Origin: CAYXTC01 sp964479375
GTDB lineage: Bacteria; Patescibacteriota; Minisyncoccia; Minisyncoccales; GWA2-38-27
Direction: 5' to 3'
Length of the DNA: 32,684 bases
Assembly: GCA_964479375.1 (NCBI GenBank)
Contig: CAYZKD010000006.1
Location: 1-32,684 of the forward strand
The position numbers and the translations under genes were made by a program. The notes below the pieces were generated by a model, which ran no database searches, had not been told where the DNA came from, and worked only from the letters and a program-made list of their open reading frames with translations. Of the stretch, positions 25,128-32,683 are shown piece after piece (the stretch's first letter is position 1; each line of letters begins with the position of its first letter).

Positions 25128-25158
25128 AAAATGTGGGAGGCCCGTCCTCCCACATTTT
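25128..25158 (-). repeat. REP-like palindrome R8, head to head with R7
   Basis: AAAATGTGGGAGG, loop CCCGT, CCTCCCACATTTT: a 13-bp perfect stem in the opposite orientation to R7, which it abuts. Inverted pairs of this kind resemble BIMEs. Confidence 0.85.
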
Positions 25159-25230
25159 ACTGAAAAGTGGCAAGAGTATTTAAGGAAGCAGACAATTAAT
25201 TAACTGTCAATTATATTCCATGGCTTGAAC

Positions 25231-25261
25231 AAAAAACAGCTCTGCCGTTGGAGGAGAGCTG
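25231..25261 (-). terminator. Terminator of the trpS-end operon
   Basis: On the minus strand CAGCTCT, an 11-nt loop, AGAGCTG, then T6, starting 14 bp past the trpS stop. Confidence 0.8.
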
Positions 25262-25275
25262 CTTCTAGAATAAAG

Positions 25276-26256
25276 TTATGCTATCAGGCCCATTGCCTCT
25301 TTCGCTTCTTTTAATGTGGATCGGGCTATTTCCCGCGCTTTTCTCGCTCCTTGGTTTAGCACTTTTTCTATCCGAGAAGGGTTAGAAAGCAACTCTTCTC
25401 TTTTGTTGCGGAAGGGCTCTAATCTCTGAATAAGCAAGTTGACCAATTCTTTTTTAAGGTCGGAATAACCTTTTTCCTTAAATTCTTTTTCCAGGGTTTT
25501 GATATCTTTGTCTGAGAATAAACTGTAAATGGCGAGAAGATTGGAAACCCCGGGCTTGTTTTCGGGATCATGCTTTATCTCGCTTCCCGCATCTGTTACC
25601 GCAGACATAATATTTTTTTTAATGGTTTCTGGTTTGTCAAACAAGGAAACATAATTGGAAGGCCCTAGAGATTTGGACATTTTTTTCTCGGGATTATTAA
25701 GTGCCATTATTTTGGCTCCGGCGTGGGAGAGATAGGGCTCTGGTAAGACAAAAATCTTGCCAAATTTCTGGTTGAATCTTTTGGCTATGGTTCTGGTCAG
25801 TTCTATGTGCTGAACTTGGTCTTTGCCTACGGGAACCTGCCCTGCTTTGTATATTAAAATATCAGCTGCCTGCAGGATGGGGTAGTTTAAAAGCCCTGCG
25901 TTAATATCTTTTTTGAACTGTTGGGACTTCTCTTTGTACTGGGTCATTCTCTGAAGATCGCCCACAGGACAGACGGTATTTAAAAGCCAGCACAATTCTG
26001 TATGTTCTGGAATATGGGACTGGACAAAGAGAACACTTTTTTTGGGGTCTAATCTGGCTGCTAAATACTCGGTGGCTGTTTCTATTATCTTCTTTTGAAG
26101 ATCTTTGGGATTATAGGGGGCGGTTAAAGAGTGGAGGTCTGCTATCAAAAAGAAGGTCTCATTCTTTTTTTGAAGTTCGATCCACTGCTTTATAGCCCCT
26201 AGGTAATTCCCTATATGAAGCGATCCTGTAGGCTGAATGCCGCTTAAAATTCTCAT
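25276..26256 (-). CDS. trpS: Tryptophanyl-tRNA synthetase
   Basis: Class I synthetase charging tRNA-Trp. The HIGH-type motif is in PTGSLHIGNYLGA and the KMSKS motif in KKMSKSLGPSNY. QAADILIYKAGQVPVGKDQVQHIELTR is the family core. 326 residues, normal length. It starts 3 bp after the RNase J stop and ends the minus-strand operon. Confidence 0.97.
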   Translation of the reverse strand: MRILSGIQPTGSLHIGNYLGAIKQWIELQKKNETFFLIADLHSLTAPYNPKDLQKKIIETATEYLAARLDPKKSVLFVQSHIPEHTELCWLLNTVCPVGDLQRMTQYKEKSQQFKKDINAGLLNYPILQAADILIYKAGQVPVGKDQVQHIELTRTIAKRFNQKFGKIFVLPEPYLSHAGAKIMALNNPEKKMSKSLGPSNYVSLFDKPETIKKNIMSAVTDAGSEIKHDPENKPGVSNLLAIYSLFSDKDIKTLEKEFKEKGYSDLKKELVNLLIQRLEPFRNKREELLSNPSRIEKVLNQGARKAREIARSTLKEAKEAMGLIA

Positions 26257-26259
26257 ATT

Positions 26260-27939
26260 TTAAACTTCAATTACCACGGGCAGAACCATGGGGCGCCTTT
26301 GGGTTTTGGCGTACAGGAAATCTCCTAATTTGTTCCTGATCTCGTTTTTGACATAAACCCAGTTCACGGCTCCGCCCTGGCCCGTGGCCGTGTTTACTAT
26401 ACTTACTACTTTTTTTCTTGTTTCAGAAAGAAGTTCTTTTGACTCTCTTAAATAGATAAATCCTCTAGAGATAATATCAGGAGAACCCTTTACTCTTCCT
26501 GCTTGCCTGTCTATCGCTACTACAATAACAAACATTCCGTCCCTTGATAACAATTGCCTGTCCCTTAAAACTATTTCTCCGACATCTCCTACACCCAATC
26601 CGTCAACCATAACGGGATCGGCGGGTACGGTTTTTGGAGCAAAAGAGAAACTCTCTTTACTCAAATTAACTACCTTTCCGTTCTCTGCCAGGATTATTCT
26701 CTTTTTAGGGATGTTTTTCATTTCTGCGATTTCCGCGAGGTTGTACATCATGGAGTACTGTCCATGTACCGGCATAAGGAACTTAGGTTTCATTAAATCA
26801 ATCATTTCTTTCAATTCCTCTTCCTGGGCGTGGCCTCCTGCGTGGATATCCATCATCTTGTAATGAAAGATATTGGCATCTTGTTTATAAAGGGAGTCTT
26901 TTAGGGTCTGGACTGACCTTTCGTTTCCAGGAACCACAGAAGAAGAAAATATTATAGCATCTCCCTTCTTAATGCGAAAGAATTTATGCTCTTTGTTGGC
27001 AATTCTCATTAATATCGCGCTTCCTTCTCCCTGGGCCCCGGTGCAGAGAACGGTTGTTTCTGAATCAGGAGACTTGTGGGCGTCTTTGGCTTTGATGATG
27101 GTGTCTCTTTTGGTTTTTAGATATTTTAGTTTTCTGGCTATTTCAATATTGCTTTTCATTGAATATCCGTCAATAACAACTTTTCTTCCGTATTTTTCCG
27201 AGAGAGTAATAATCTGCTGGGCTCTATTTAAAAGAGAGGCAAAAGTTACAGCAATAATCCTGTTTTTTCTTGATTGCTTGAATATTTCTTCAAGATTTCG
27301 GGATATAGTCTGCTCAGACAAAGAATGTCCTTCCTCCTCCGCTCCGGTAGAGTCTGACATCAGAAGAAGAACGCCGTTATTTCCTATTTCCCTTAATTTT
27401 TTAAAGTCAGTCGGCCTGTCATTAATCGGGTTCTTGTCAAACTTAAAGTCTGAAGTGAAGACAATATTGCCCAGATCCGTTTTTATCACTATTCCCAGAT
27501 TGCCCGGAATATTGTGGTTTTCATGAAAAAATTCAAGAAGAAAGGGGCCGAGCCTTCTTTTGTCTCCGGGTTTTACGCTGCTGATATCCAGTTTGGGCGC
27601 TTTGGGAAAATCATCCTGTCTTTTGATAATAATCCCCCGGGTGAGGTCTGAGGTGTATATCTTCGGATTGCCCAACTTATTCATAACATAAGGGATAGCC
27701 CCGATGTGGTCGTAGTGGCCGTGGGTTATGGCGATTCCTACGATCTTGTCTTTTTTATCTTCGAGATATTTTACAGAAGGAATAATGTAGTCGATGCCCG
27801 TCGTATTCTCTTCCGGGAACTTAAGGCCCAAATCCAATACCAAAATTTTCCCTTTGTATTCGAAAAGGGTCATATTCTTGCCAACCTCCCCTAGTCCTCC
27901 CAGGGGAATAATCCTTAAATCCTCTTTTTTATTTTTCAT
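26260..27939 (-). CDS. rnj: Ribonuclease J
   Basis: Metallo-beta-lactamase/beta-CASP RNase with 5'-exonuclease and endonuclease activity in mRNA decay and RNA maturation. The metal motif is ITHGHYDHIGAIP, and FHENHNIPGNLG and TSDFKFDKNP follow. The beta-CASP part includes DGYSMKSNIEIA, and HAGGHAQEEELKEMIDLMKPKFLMPVHGQYSM is characteristic. The start is ATG 27939 (MKNKKEDLRI). The frame stays open 11 codons upstream to 27972, but those bases belong to tRNA-Leu. Length is 559 residues. There is no Shine-Dalgarno; the tRNA 3' end is 8 bp upstream. Confidence 0.96.
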   Translation of the reverse strand: MKNKKEDLRIIPLGGLGEVGKNMTLFEYKGKILVLDLGLKFPEENTTGIDYIIPSVKYLEDKKDKIVGIAITHGHYDHIGAIPYVMNKLGNPKIYTSDLTRGIIIKRQDDFPKAPKLDISSVKPGDKRRLGPFLLEFFHENHNIPGNLGIVIKTDLGNIVFTSDFKFDKNPINDRPTDFKKLREIGNNGVLLLMSDSTGAEEEGHSLSEQTISRNLEEIFKQSRKNRIIAVTFASLLNRAQQIITLSEKYGRKVVIDGYSMKSNIEIARKLKYLKTKRDTIIKAKDAHKSPDSETTVLCTGAQGEGSAILMRIANKEHKFFRIKKGDAIIFSSSVVPGNERSVQTLKDSLYKQDANIFHYKMMDIHAGGHAQEEELKEMIDLMKPKFLMPVHGQYSMMYNLAEIAEMKNIPKKRIILAENGKVVNLSKESFSFAPKTVPADPVMVDGLGVGDVGEIVLRDRQLLSRDGMFVIVVAIDRQAGRVKGSPDIISRGFIYLRESKELLSETRKKVVSIVNTATGQGGAVNWVYVKNEIRNKLGDFLYAKTQRRPMVLPVVIEV

Positions 27940-27947
27940 ATTGTTTA

Positions 27948-28032
27948 TGCCGAGGGTGGGACTCGAACCCACAAGGGTTTCTCACCCAACAGCTCCTGGG
28001 GCTGCCGTGTTTTCCAATTTCACCACCTCGGC
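27948..28032 (-). tRNA. tRNA-Leu (CAG)
   Basis: Perfect 7-bp acceptor stem (GCCGAGG / CCTCGGC) with discriminator A. The D stem is GTG/CAC and the anticodon stem GCAGC/GCTGT around the 7-nt loop CCCAGGA, so the anticodon is CAG. The long variable arm (GGGT/ACCC) is typical of tRNA-Leu. The T arm is GTGGG, TTCGAGT, CCCAC. No CCA is encoded. Position 33 is C instead of the near-universal U. It begins immediately after the upstream gene's stop codon and ends 8 bp before rnj. Confidence 0.95.
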
Positions 28033-28617
28033 CTATCCTTTTTTTAAAAATTCTAAATCCTCAGGCACAGATTGTAGGGCCTCTTGGATCTTTAATTCCG
28101 GAACCTTGGGATAGTTGTTGTTTTTTATCCAACCGTTTAGGGTGTAAAAATAGCACCCTCCCTTCATTTTTTGGATGGGAGTGTAATCGCTTTGCGCTGC
28201 TTTAGCCATCCAGTTTGCCATTTTGAGATCTTTGTCTGAAGGATTAATGGTAATGTGGGCGTAATCTGAAGGGATTACAGCCGCTTCTCCCTTTTTCGCT
28301 CTGATAGCGGATACATCTTCTATCTTCTCTCCCCCTTTTTGCATAAAGAAAATGGCTTCGCCTTCCAGGACAATGTACAATTCGGGGTATTCTCCTACAT
28401 GCTCGTGGCCCTTAGTTTTCACATACTCTTCACCCATCATTCTTGAAGGGATTATAGTAATGTCATATCTTAAGCCCTCTTTCTCTTTCATCCCCCGGTA
28501 CATATAATAAAGTTCCAGATTAGGGGCTTTCTTCAGCCACTCTTTGTCGTAAATAACATCCCTCATGTCATTAAGGTGTCTGACATCGGGTCTTTTGTTT
28601 TTGAGATTTATTTCCAT
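28033..28617 (-). CDS. Cupin-type glucose-6-phosphate isomerase
   Basis: Interconverts glucose-6-phosphate and fructose-6-phosphate; a cupin metalloenzyme unrelated to the usual PGI and best known from archaea. The cupin metal motif is TKGHEHVGEYPELYIVLEGE (residues about 68-87), with the second cupin motif around VIPSDYAHITINPS. GGCYFYTLNGW near the C-terminus also fits. 194 residues, normal length. Its start overlaps the end of the upstream solute-binding protein gene by 10 nt. Its stop codon (28033-28035) directly abuts the tRNA-Leu 5' end. Confidence 0.88.
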   Translation of the reverse strand: MEINLKNKRPDVRHLNDMRDVIYDKEWLKKAPNLELYYMYRGMKEKEGLRYDITIIPSRMMGEEYVKTKGHEHVGEYPELYIVLEGEAIFFMQKGGEKIEDVSAIRAKKGEAAVIPSDYAHITINPSDKDLKMANWMAKAAQSDYTPIQKMKGGCYFYTLNGWIKNNNYPKVPELKIQEALQSVPEDLEFLKKG

Positions 28618-30584
28618 TCTCTCTTCGTTTTAATATACCACTTTTCGATATTTAGGAAACGCTTGGAGGGCTCTGCTATTTTCTGGCAATCAACGTTTTT
28701 AATTTCCTTTGAGACAAAATAAATGTAGTCCGGGCTGTAAAGGAGAATAGCAGGCCTTTCCTTTAAAAGGATTTCTTGGAGCTGATTTAGTTTTTCTTTA
28801 TTATCTTCTGCGCTTTGCCTTATTCCCTCCATCAATTTATCTGCTTTTTGGTTTTCAAAGAGAGCAAGATTCAATCCCGGGTCTTTTATCTGGGAAGAGT
28901 GCCAGAAGGGGAAGGGGTCGGGTATGGCCCCGAGGACTTCTCCGAAGAGAAGGGCGTTATAATCTCTCGGCTTGATATAGTTCTGCTCTAATTGAGAAAT
29001 TCCCACCTTATGGACTGAGATCTCAACTCCTATTTTAGCCCACTGTTCCTTAATGACTTCTCCCAACCTCTCCATCTGGGGTTGATTAACAGTAACTAGA
29101 GAAAACTTTAAAGGAATAACAATTTCTGGCTCTTCAAAACAAACCTCATTCAGTTTTTCCCGGGTGCCCTCTTTGACGTTTCCGTTCCCTGAACTTAGGT
29201 CGAAAGGGGCAAGGATTTCCTGTTTGTATTTTTCCTGGAATTTTATTACGGCCTCCTCTGTTTTTGGTCCGAAGTATCCGGTTATTTCTCCTTCAGGATA
29301 GATATCTGAAAATTTGGCAAGACACTTTTGGAGTTCTTCTACTTCATTTTCCTGAGATCCTTTGCTCAAATCTTTTTCAAAAATGAATGCCCTTTCTTTT
29401 TCTGCCTGTTTTTGCCTTAATCCGTCTTTTAACTCAAACCCTGCCTCTTCTAGAAGTTGGTTTGCTTTTTTTAGATTAAACCTCGCTGTTTCTTTTTTCT
29501 CTAATCCGTAAATGTCAGGAAGAAGGGGAGAGTAGGCGACTTTTTCTCTTGCTTCTTTATTTTTCAACCCTAGCACCTTTTCAACAATCTCTTCTTTATT
29601 AAGAGCTGCTTCCAGGGCCTCTCTTATCTTCTCCTCTTTAAAAAACTCTTTTTGACTTGAATTTAAAAATATTGCGAAGTAGCGGGGAAGGGAAAAATTG
29701 TATCTATTCCAGTCTGCATCAATCATTTTTGGTAAAAAGGCAGAAAATCCTGTAATTTCTCCTCCCCGGGCCTCTTTTATTAATTCTTCTTCTGTTTCCT
29801 TGAACAAAAACTTTATTTCCGAGATATAAGGAGAATCTCCGTGGTAGTAGGAGTTTTGAGAAAGAGCAAGAGATTCTATCTGGTTGGGTTGCTTCTGCTT
29901 TATTTCTTTAATTTTGTAGGGCCCAGACCCTATGGGCTTTAAATTATATACCTCTAAGGGAAAATTCTCTGCTGATACATTCTTCCAGATATGCTGGGGC
30001 AGGATCTTAACAGTGCAGTTTTCAATAAAGGCTGCATAGGGCTTGTCTATCTCAAACTTCACTGCCAGGTCCCCTATTTTCTCAACCCCTACCCCCACCC
30101 AGTTGGGTATAAGGGGGCTCTTGTAAGACGAGTCCTGGATTTTCTTTATGGTAAACACTACGTCATCTGCTGTTAAGGGGGTCCCGTCCTGCCACTTTAG
30201 TCCTTCTTTTAAATAAAATTTGTAAACCTTGCCGCTTTCTTCTATTTTATATTTCTGGGCCAAGTCAGGTACCATCTTAAGGTCTTTGTCGTATTTCATT
30301 AGTCCCGAGAACAGCAACTGGGTCAGGGCTCGGTCAACTTCAGAGTTGGCGTATAAGGGATTAATAAATCTTGGTTGTCCGACCACTCCTTCTATGTGGG
30401 TTCCTCCTTTGGCGGGTATAGCCCGGGTATTATTCAGATAAAGGCTTTTTGCCAAAAAGACAGCAGAACTTAGGGCGAGAACAACAAAAACAGCAAGGAT
30501 TATTTTCTCCTTTCTGCTTAAGACGCTGAAAAATTTTTTCCATTGGCCCCTTGAAGGCCACCTTCTTGTGTTTAAGAATTTCAT
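28608..30584 (-). CDS. Membrane-anchored peptide/nickel-type solute-binding protein with an inserted peptidoglycan-binding domain
   Basis: SBP_bac_5 (DppA/OppA-like) protein, presumably binding peptides outside the membrane. A membrane anchor lies at about residues 28-50, with no lipobox. The family core is visible: EGVVGQPRFINPLYANSEVDRAL, VYKFYLKEGLKWQDGTPLTADDVVFTI, PIGSGPYKI. Residues about 404-483 (29136-29375) are a PG_binding_1-like domain (LSKGSQENEVEELQKCL, then ITGYFGPKTEEAVIKFQ), which interrupts the SBP fold between EEAGFELKDGLRQ and PLKFSLVTVNQPQMERLGEVI. 658 residues. No ABC permease or ATPase genes are nearby. It starts 13 bp after secG. Confidence 0.9.
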   Translation of the reverse strand: MKFLNTRRWPSRGQWKKFFSVLSRKEKIILAVFVVLALSSAVFLAKSLYLNNTRAIPAKGGTHIEGVVGQPRFINPLYANSEVDRALTQLLFSGLMKYDKDLKMVPDLAQKYKIEESGKVYKFYLKEGLKWQDGTPLTADDVVFTIKKIQDSSYKSPLIPNWVGVGVEKIGDLAVKFEIDKPYAAFIENCTVKILPQHIWKNVSAENFPLEVYNLKPIGSGPYKIKEIKQKQPNQIESLALSQNSYYHGDSPYISEIKFLFKETEEELIKEARGGEITGFSAFLPKMIDADWNRYNFSLPRYFAIFLNSSQKEFFKEEKIREALEAALNKEEIVEKVLGLKNKEAREKVAYSPLLPDIYGLEKKETARFNLKKANQLLEEAGFELKDGLRQKQAEKERAFIFEKDLSKGSQENEVEELQKCLAKFSDIYPEGEITGYFGPKTEEAVIKFQEKYKQEILAPFDLSSGNGNVKEGTREKLNEVCFEEPEIVIPLKFSLVTVNQPQMERLGEVIKEQWAKIGVEISVHKVGISQLEQNYIKPRDYNALLFGEVLGAIPDPFPFWHSSQIKDPGLNLALFENQKADKLMEGIRQSAEDNKEKLNQLQEILLKERPAILLYSPDYIYFVSKEIKNVDCQKIAEPSKRFLNIEKWYIKTKREWK

Positions 30585-30597
30585 ATCAGGCCCCCTT

Positions 30598-30816
30598 CTA
30601 GATAATTAGATGGAAGATTGCTAACAAGAGAAAGATGATAGCGCAAACCACAGTAGCCCAGTAGATCTTTTTCTCAATTCCTCTCCGGGTGGAATAAAAA
30701 GAACCACCTTCCCCTCCGAAAGCAGATCCCAGGGCTGCTCCCCTTTGTTGCAAGAGGATAAAAGTAATTAAGAGGACGGAAACTACGATTTGAGCAATAT
30801 TGATGATATTAGACAT
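30598..30816 (-). CDS. secG: Preprotein translocase subunit SecG
   Basis: 72 residues with two membrane helices (about 5-23 and 51-71) around the loop QQRGAALGSAFGGEGGSFYSTRRG, the SecG signature. Part of the SecYEG channel. It follows the upstream small membrane-protein gene by 2 bp. Confidence 0.93.
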   Translation of the reverse strand: MSNIINIAQIVVSVLLITFILLQQRGAALGSAFGGEGGSFYSTRRGIEKKIYWATVVCAIIFLLLAIFHLII

Positions 30817-30818
30817 GT

Positions 30819-31175
30819 TTAATCTTTTTTTCGGTAAGGAACAAAAAACAAATTAAGCAGCCAAAGAATAACGGTAGTCCAAAGAAGCGACATAAACCCT
30901 GTTATTTCCAGGTCACTCGGGAAAAGAACATCTACGACTATCCAGACAAGAAGTAAGTTTAACACAAGAGTGAAAAGTCCCAAAGTGATTATTCTCAGGG
31001 GCAGGGTTATGGCTTTAAGAGCGGGTTTTACTGCAAAGTTTGCGATTCCTAGTATGGCACCTGCCATAATAAGGGGCTTTAACGCTCCTGAGAATTCTAC
31101 TCCGGAAACAAAGCGGGCCGCTAAGAAAATTGTTAATATTCCTGCTATTATCTGAAACAGGAGTTTTGCTATCAT
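30819..31175 (-). CDS. Phage holin family 4 / YvlD-like membrane protein
   Basis: 118 residues with four predicted membrane segments (about 4-22, 32-50, 57-80 and 92-110). The pattern LIMAGAILGIANFAVKPALKAITLPLRIITLGLF is typical of PF04020. The function is unknown and the 'holin' name is historical. It lies between uvrC and secG in the same transcription unit. Confidence 0.85.
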   Translation of the reverse strand: MIAKLLFQIIAGILTIFLAARFVSGVEFSGALKPLIMAGAILGIANFAVKPALKAITLPLRIITLGLFTLVLNLLLVWIVVDVLFPSDLEITGFMSLLWTTVILWLLNLFFVPYRKKD

Positions 31176-31201
31176 TTTCTAATACTATCAGGAAATTATT
31201 A

Positions 31202-32422
31202 TCAGGTCAATCTTTCTCTTAGTTTTCTATGGTATTTTATAGCGAATCTATGGGACTCATCTCTTAGATACAAAATCAGGTTTGATATCTCTTGAGGGAG
31301 GTTTTTTAGCAGCAAGGGATCTTTTTTGTTTTTCAGAAAAAGTTTGTTTTCTCTTTTGGCCAGAGAAGCGACAAAAATATGGGGAATATTCTTTGTTGCT
31401 TCTATCCCTGCGTTTAACTGGGCCCTTCCCCCGTCAATTAAAATCATTTCAGGATAAGGCCATTCAACGTGCCTTAATCTTCTTTTCAAGGTTTCTTTGA
31501 GCATGGCGATGTCATTGGGTTTTCCCGATATCTTTATTTTGTATTTTCTATAGAGATCTTTTTTAGGTTTTCCTTTAATAAATACTGCCTGAGAGCCCGT
31601 GGCTTTTTGGCCCTGAATATTGGAGATATCATAGGCCTCTATTTTTTCTATATCTTTTTCTGTAACTTCTTTTAAACCTTTTTTGACAACCCTCCAGTCT
31701 GTTTCTTTTTTAGGCCTTATTATTTTGGTTTGGGCTATTATTCTTTCCAGAGAGTCTATCTTATCTCTTATTTCTGCTGCTCTCTCATATCTCTGATCTT
31801 TGGAGGCCCTTGCCATTTCCTTTTTAAGGTTTCTTATAACAGAGGACTTCTTTCCTTCCAAAAACTGTTTTAGGTTTTTAACATTCTTTTTGTATTCTTT
31901 AATATCGGGGGCAGGCCCCGGACAAAGATTTAAATGGCAAAAAGGGCACAGTTTATCGGGATGGTTTTTGATCGTGTAATAGGGGAATACCTTTCTTAAG
32001 GTCTTCAGGGCTCTTTTTAGGGGCCCTCCTTCTATGAAGGGGCCGATATATTCTGTTTTCTTTCGGGGCACGGGCTGGTGAGTTATCTTGATACAAGGAA
32101 GATCCTCTTTGTCTATTTTGATATAAAAGTAGTTTTTGTCGTCTTTCCAGAGAACATTGTATTTCGGTTGATATTTTTTGATCAATTCTGCCTCCAATAT
32201 CAGGGCTTCTATTTCAGAATCTGTTTCAATGTATCCTATTTTTTTTACCTTTTCCATAAAAAGGTTGTCCCTGTAAGAGGGCTGGTTGAAATGACTTTTT
32301 ACTCTGGTTTTCAGATTTCCTGCTTTGCCGATATAAAGGAAGGAGTTGCCCTTTTTGAAAGCGTAAACTCCGCAGGCAGCAGGAAGGTTGTCAGTCTTAG
32401 AAACAAAATAGAATTTTTCCAT
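31202..32422 (-). CDS. uvrC: Short UvrC-type excinuclease subunit (GIY-YIG, UVR, RNase H-like)
   Basis: Makes the incisions in nucleotide excision repair. The GIY-YIG nuclease covers about residues 14-95 (CGVYAF, FLYIGKAGNLKTR). The UVR motif is at about 195-230 (ERAAEIRDKIDSLE), binding UvrB. The RNase H-like half carries AYDISNIQG (D265), ILIDGGRAQL (D330) and RDESHRFAIKYHRK. At 406 residues it is much shorter than the E. coli protein (610): the C-terminal (HhH)2 domain is missing, and only about 35 residues separate UVR from DISN. The Cys motif between the GIY-YIG and UVR regions is CPFCHLNLCPGP. It starts at ATG 32422 behind a good promoter and heads the minus-strand operon. Confidence 0.9.
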   Translation of the reverse strand: MEKFYFVSKTDNLPAACGVYAFKKGNSFLYIGKAGNLKTRVKSHFNQPSYRDNLFMEKVKKIGYIETDSEIEALILEAELIKKYQPKYNVLWKDDKNYFYIKIDKEDLPCIKITHQPVPRKKTEYIGPFIEGGPLKRALKTLRKVFPYYTIKNHPDKLCPFCHLNLCPGPAPDIKEYKKNVKNLKQFLEGKKSSVIRNLKKEMARASKDQRYERAAEIRDKIDSLERIIAQTKIIRPKKETDWRVVKKGLKEVTEKDIEKIEAYDISNIQGQKATGSQAVFIKGKPKKDLYRKYKIKISGKPNDIAMLKETLKRRLRHVEWPYPEMILIDGGRAQLNAGIEATKNIPHIFVASLAKRENKLFLKNKKDPLLLKNLPQEISNLILYLRDESHRFAIKYHRKLRERLT

Positions 32423-32431
32423 AGCCTTATT

Positions 32432-32460
32432 ATTTTAAGATAAAAGAAGGCTGATTTCAA
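32432..32460 (-). promoter_or_regulatory. uvrC promoter (probably leaderless)
   Basis: On the minus strand TTGAAA (32460-32455), 17-bp spacer, TAAAAT (32437-32432). ATG 32422 is 9 bp past the -10 box, and no Shine-Dalgarno is needed or seen. Confidence 0.65.
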
Positions 32461-32495
32461 GATTAAATAAAAAAAGGCTGATTTCAAGATTAAAT
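32447..32495. repeat. 22-bp direct repeat upstream of uvrC
   Basis: AAGGCTGATTTCAAGATTAA plus AT occurs at 32447-32468 and again, identical, at 32474-32495 (period 27). Each copy carries the TTGAAA -35 hexamer. Confidence 0.9.
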
Positions 32496-32520
32496 GCTGG
32501 TTCATATAATAGTATCCGGA

Positions 32521-32551
32521 AAAATGTGGGAGGCCCGTCCTCCCACATTTT
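32521..32551 (-). repeat. REP-like palindrome R9
   Basis: AAAATGTGGGAGG, loop CCCGT, CCTCCCACATTTT: a 13-bp perfect stem. The A and T flanks would also let it act as a two-way terminator. Confidence 0.85.
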
Positions 32552-32568
32552 TGTTTTCAACCTTAAAA

Positions 32569-32597
32569 TTTTGTGGGAGGCCCGTCCTCCCACAAAA
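32569..32597 (-). repeat. REP-like palindrome R10
   Basis: TTTTGTGGGAGG, loop CCCGT, CCTCCCACAAAA: a 12-bp perfect stem, same orientation as R9, 17 bp away. Confidence 0.85.
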
Positions 32598-32604
32598 CTC
32601 CCAT

Positions 32605-32627
32605 AAAAACCGCGGAGTTTTCCGCGG
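32605..32627 (-). terminator. Terminator for a minus-strand gene entering from the right
   Basis: On the minus strand CCGCGGA, AAAC, TCCGCGG then T5. The outer stem resembles R5, but it lacks the ACGGG loop, so I class it as a terminator. Confidence 0.65.
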
Positions 32628-32635
32628 AAAACATT

Positions 32636-32683
32636 TTACAGGCTTAGAGGTGCATCATATGTTTCTGAGCCTGGACAGATTAG
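32636..32683 (-). CDS. Probable C-terminus of a gene continuing beyond the right edge
   Basis: The minus-strand frame is open from the edge and ends LICPGSETYDAPLSL then TAA (32636-32638), 9 bp before the terminator. Only 15 codons are visible, so the product is unknown and the call rests on the terminator's position. Confidence 0.35.
   Translation of the reverse strand, partial: LICPGSETYDAPLSL

Noticed and set aside
25191..25208. Near-palindrome GACAATTAATTAACTGTC as an operator
   Set aside because: It lies between convergent genes past their terminators, and no promoter or regulator can be linked to it.
27940..27972. Longer N-terminus for RNase J (11 extra residues)
   Set aside because: The extra codons overlap the tRNA-Leu 3' half, and the family starts near MKNKK.
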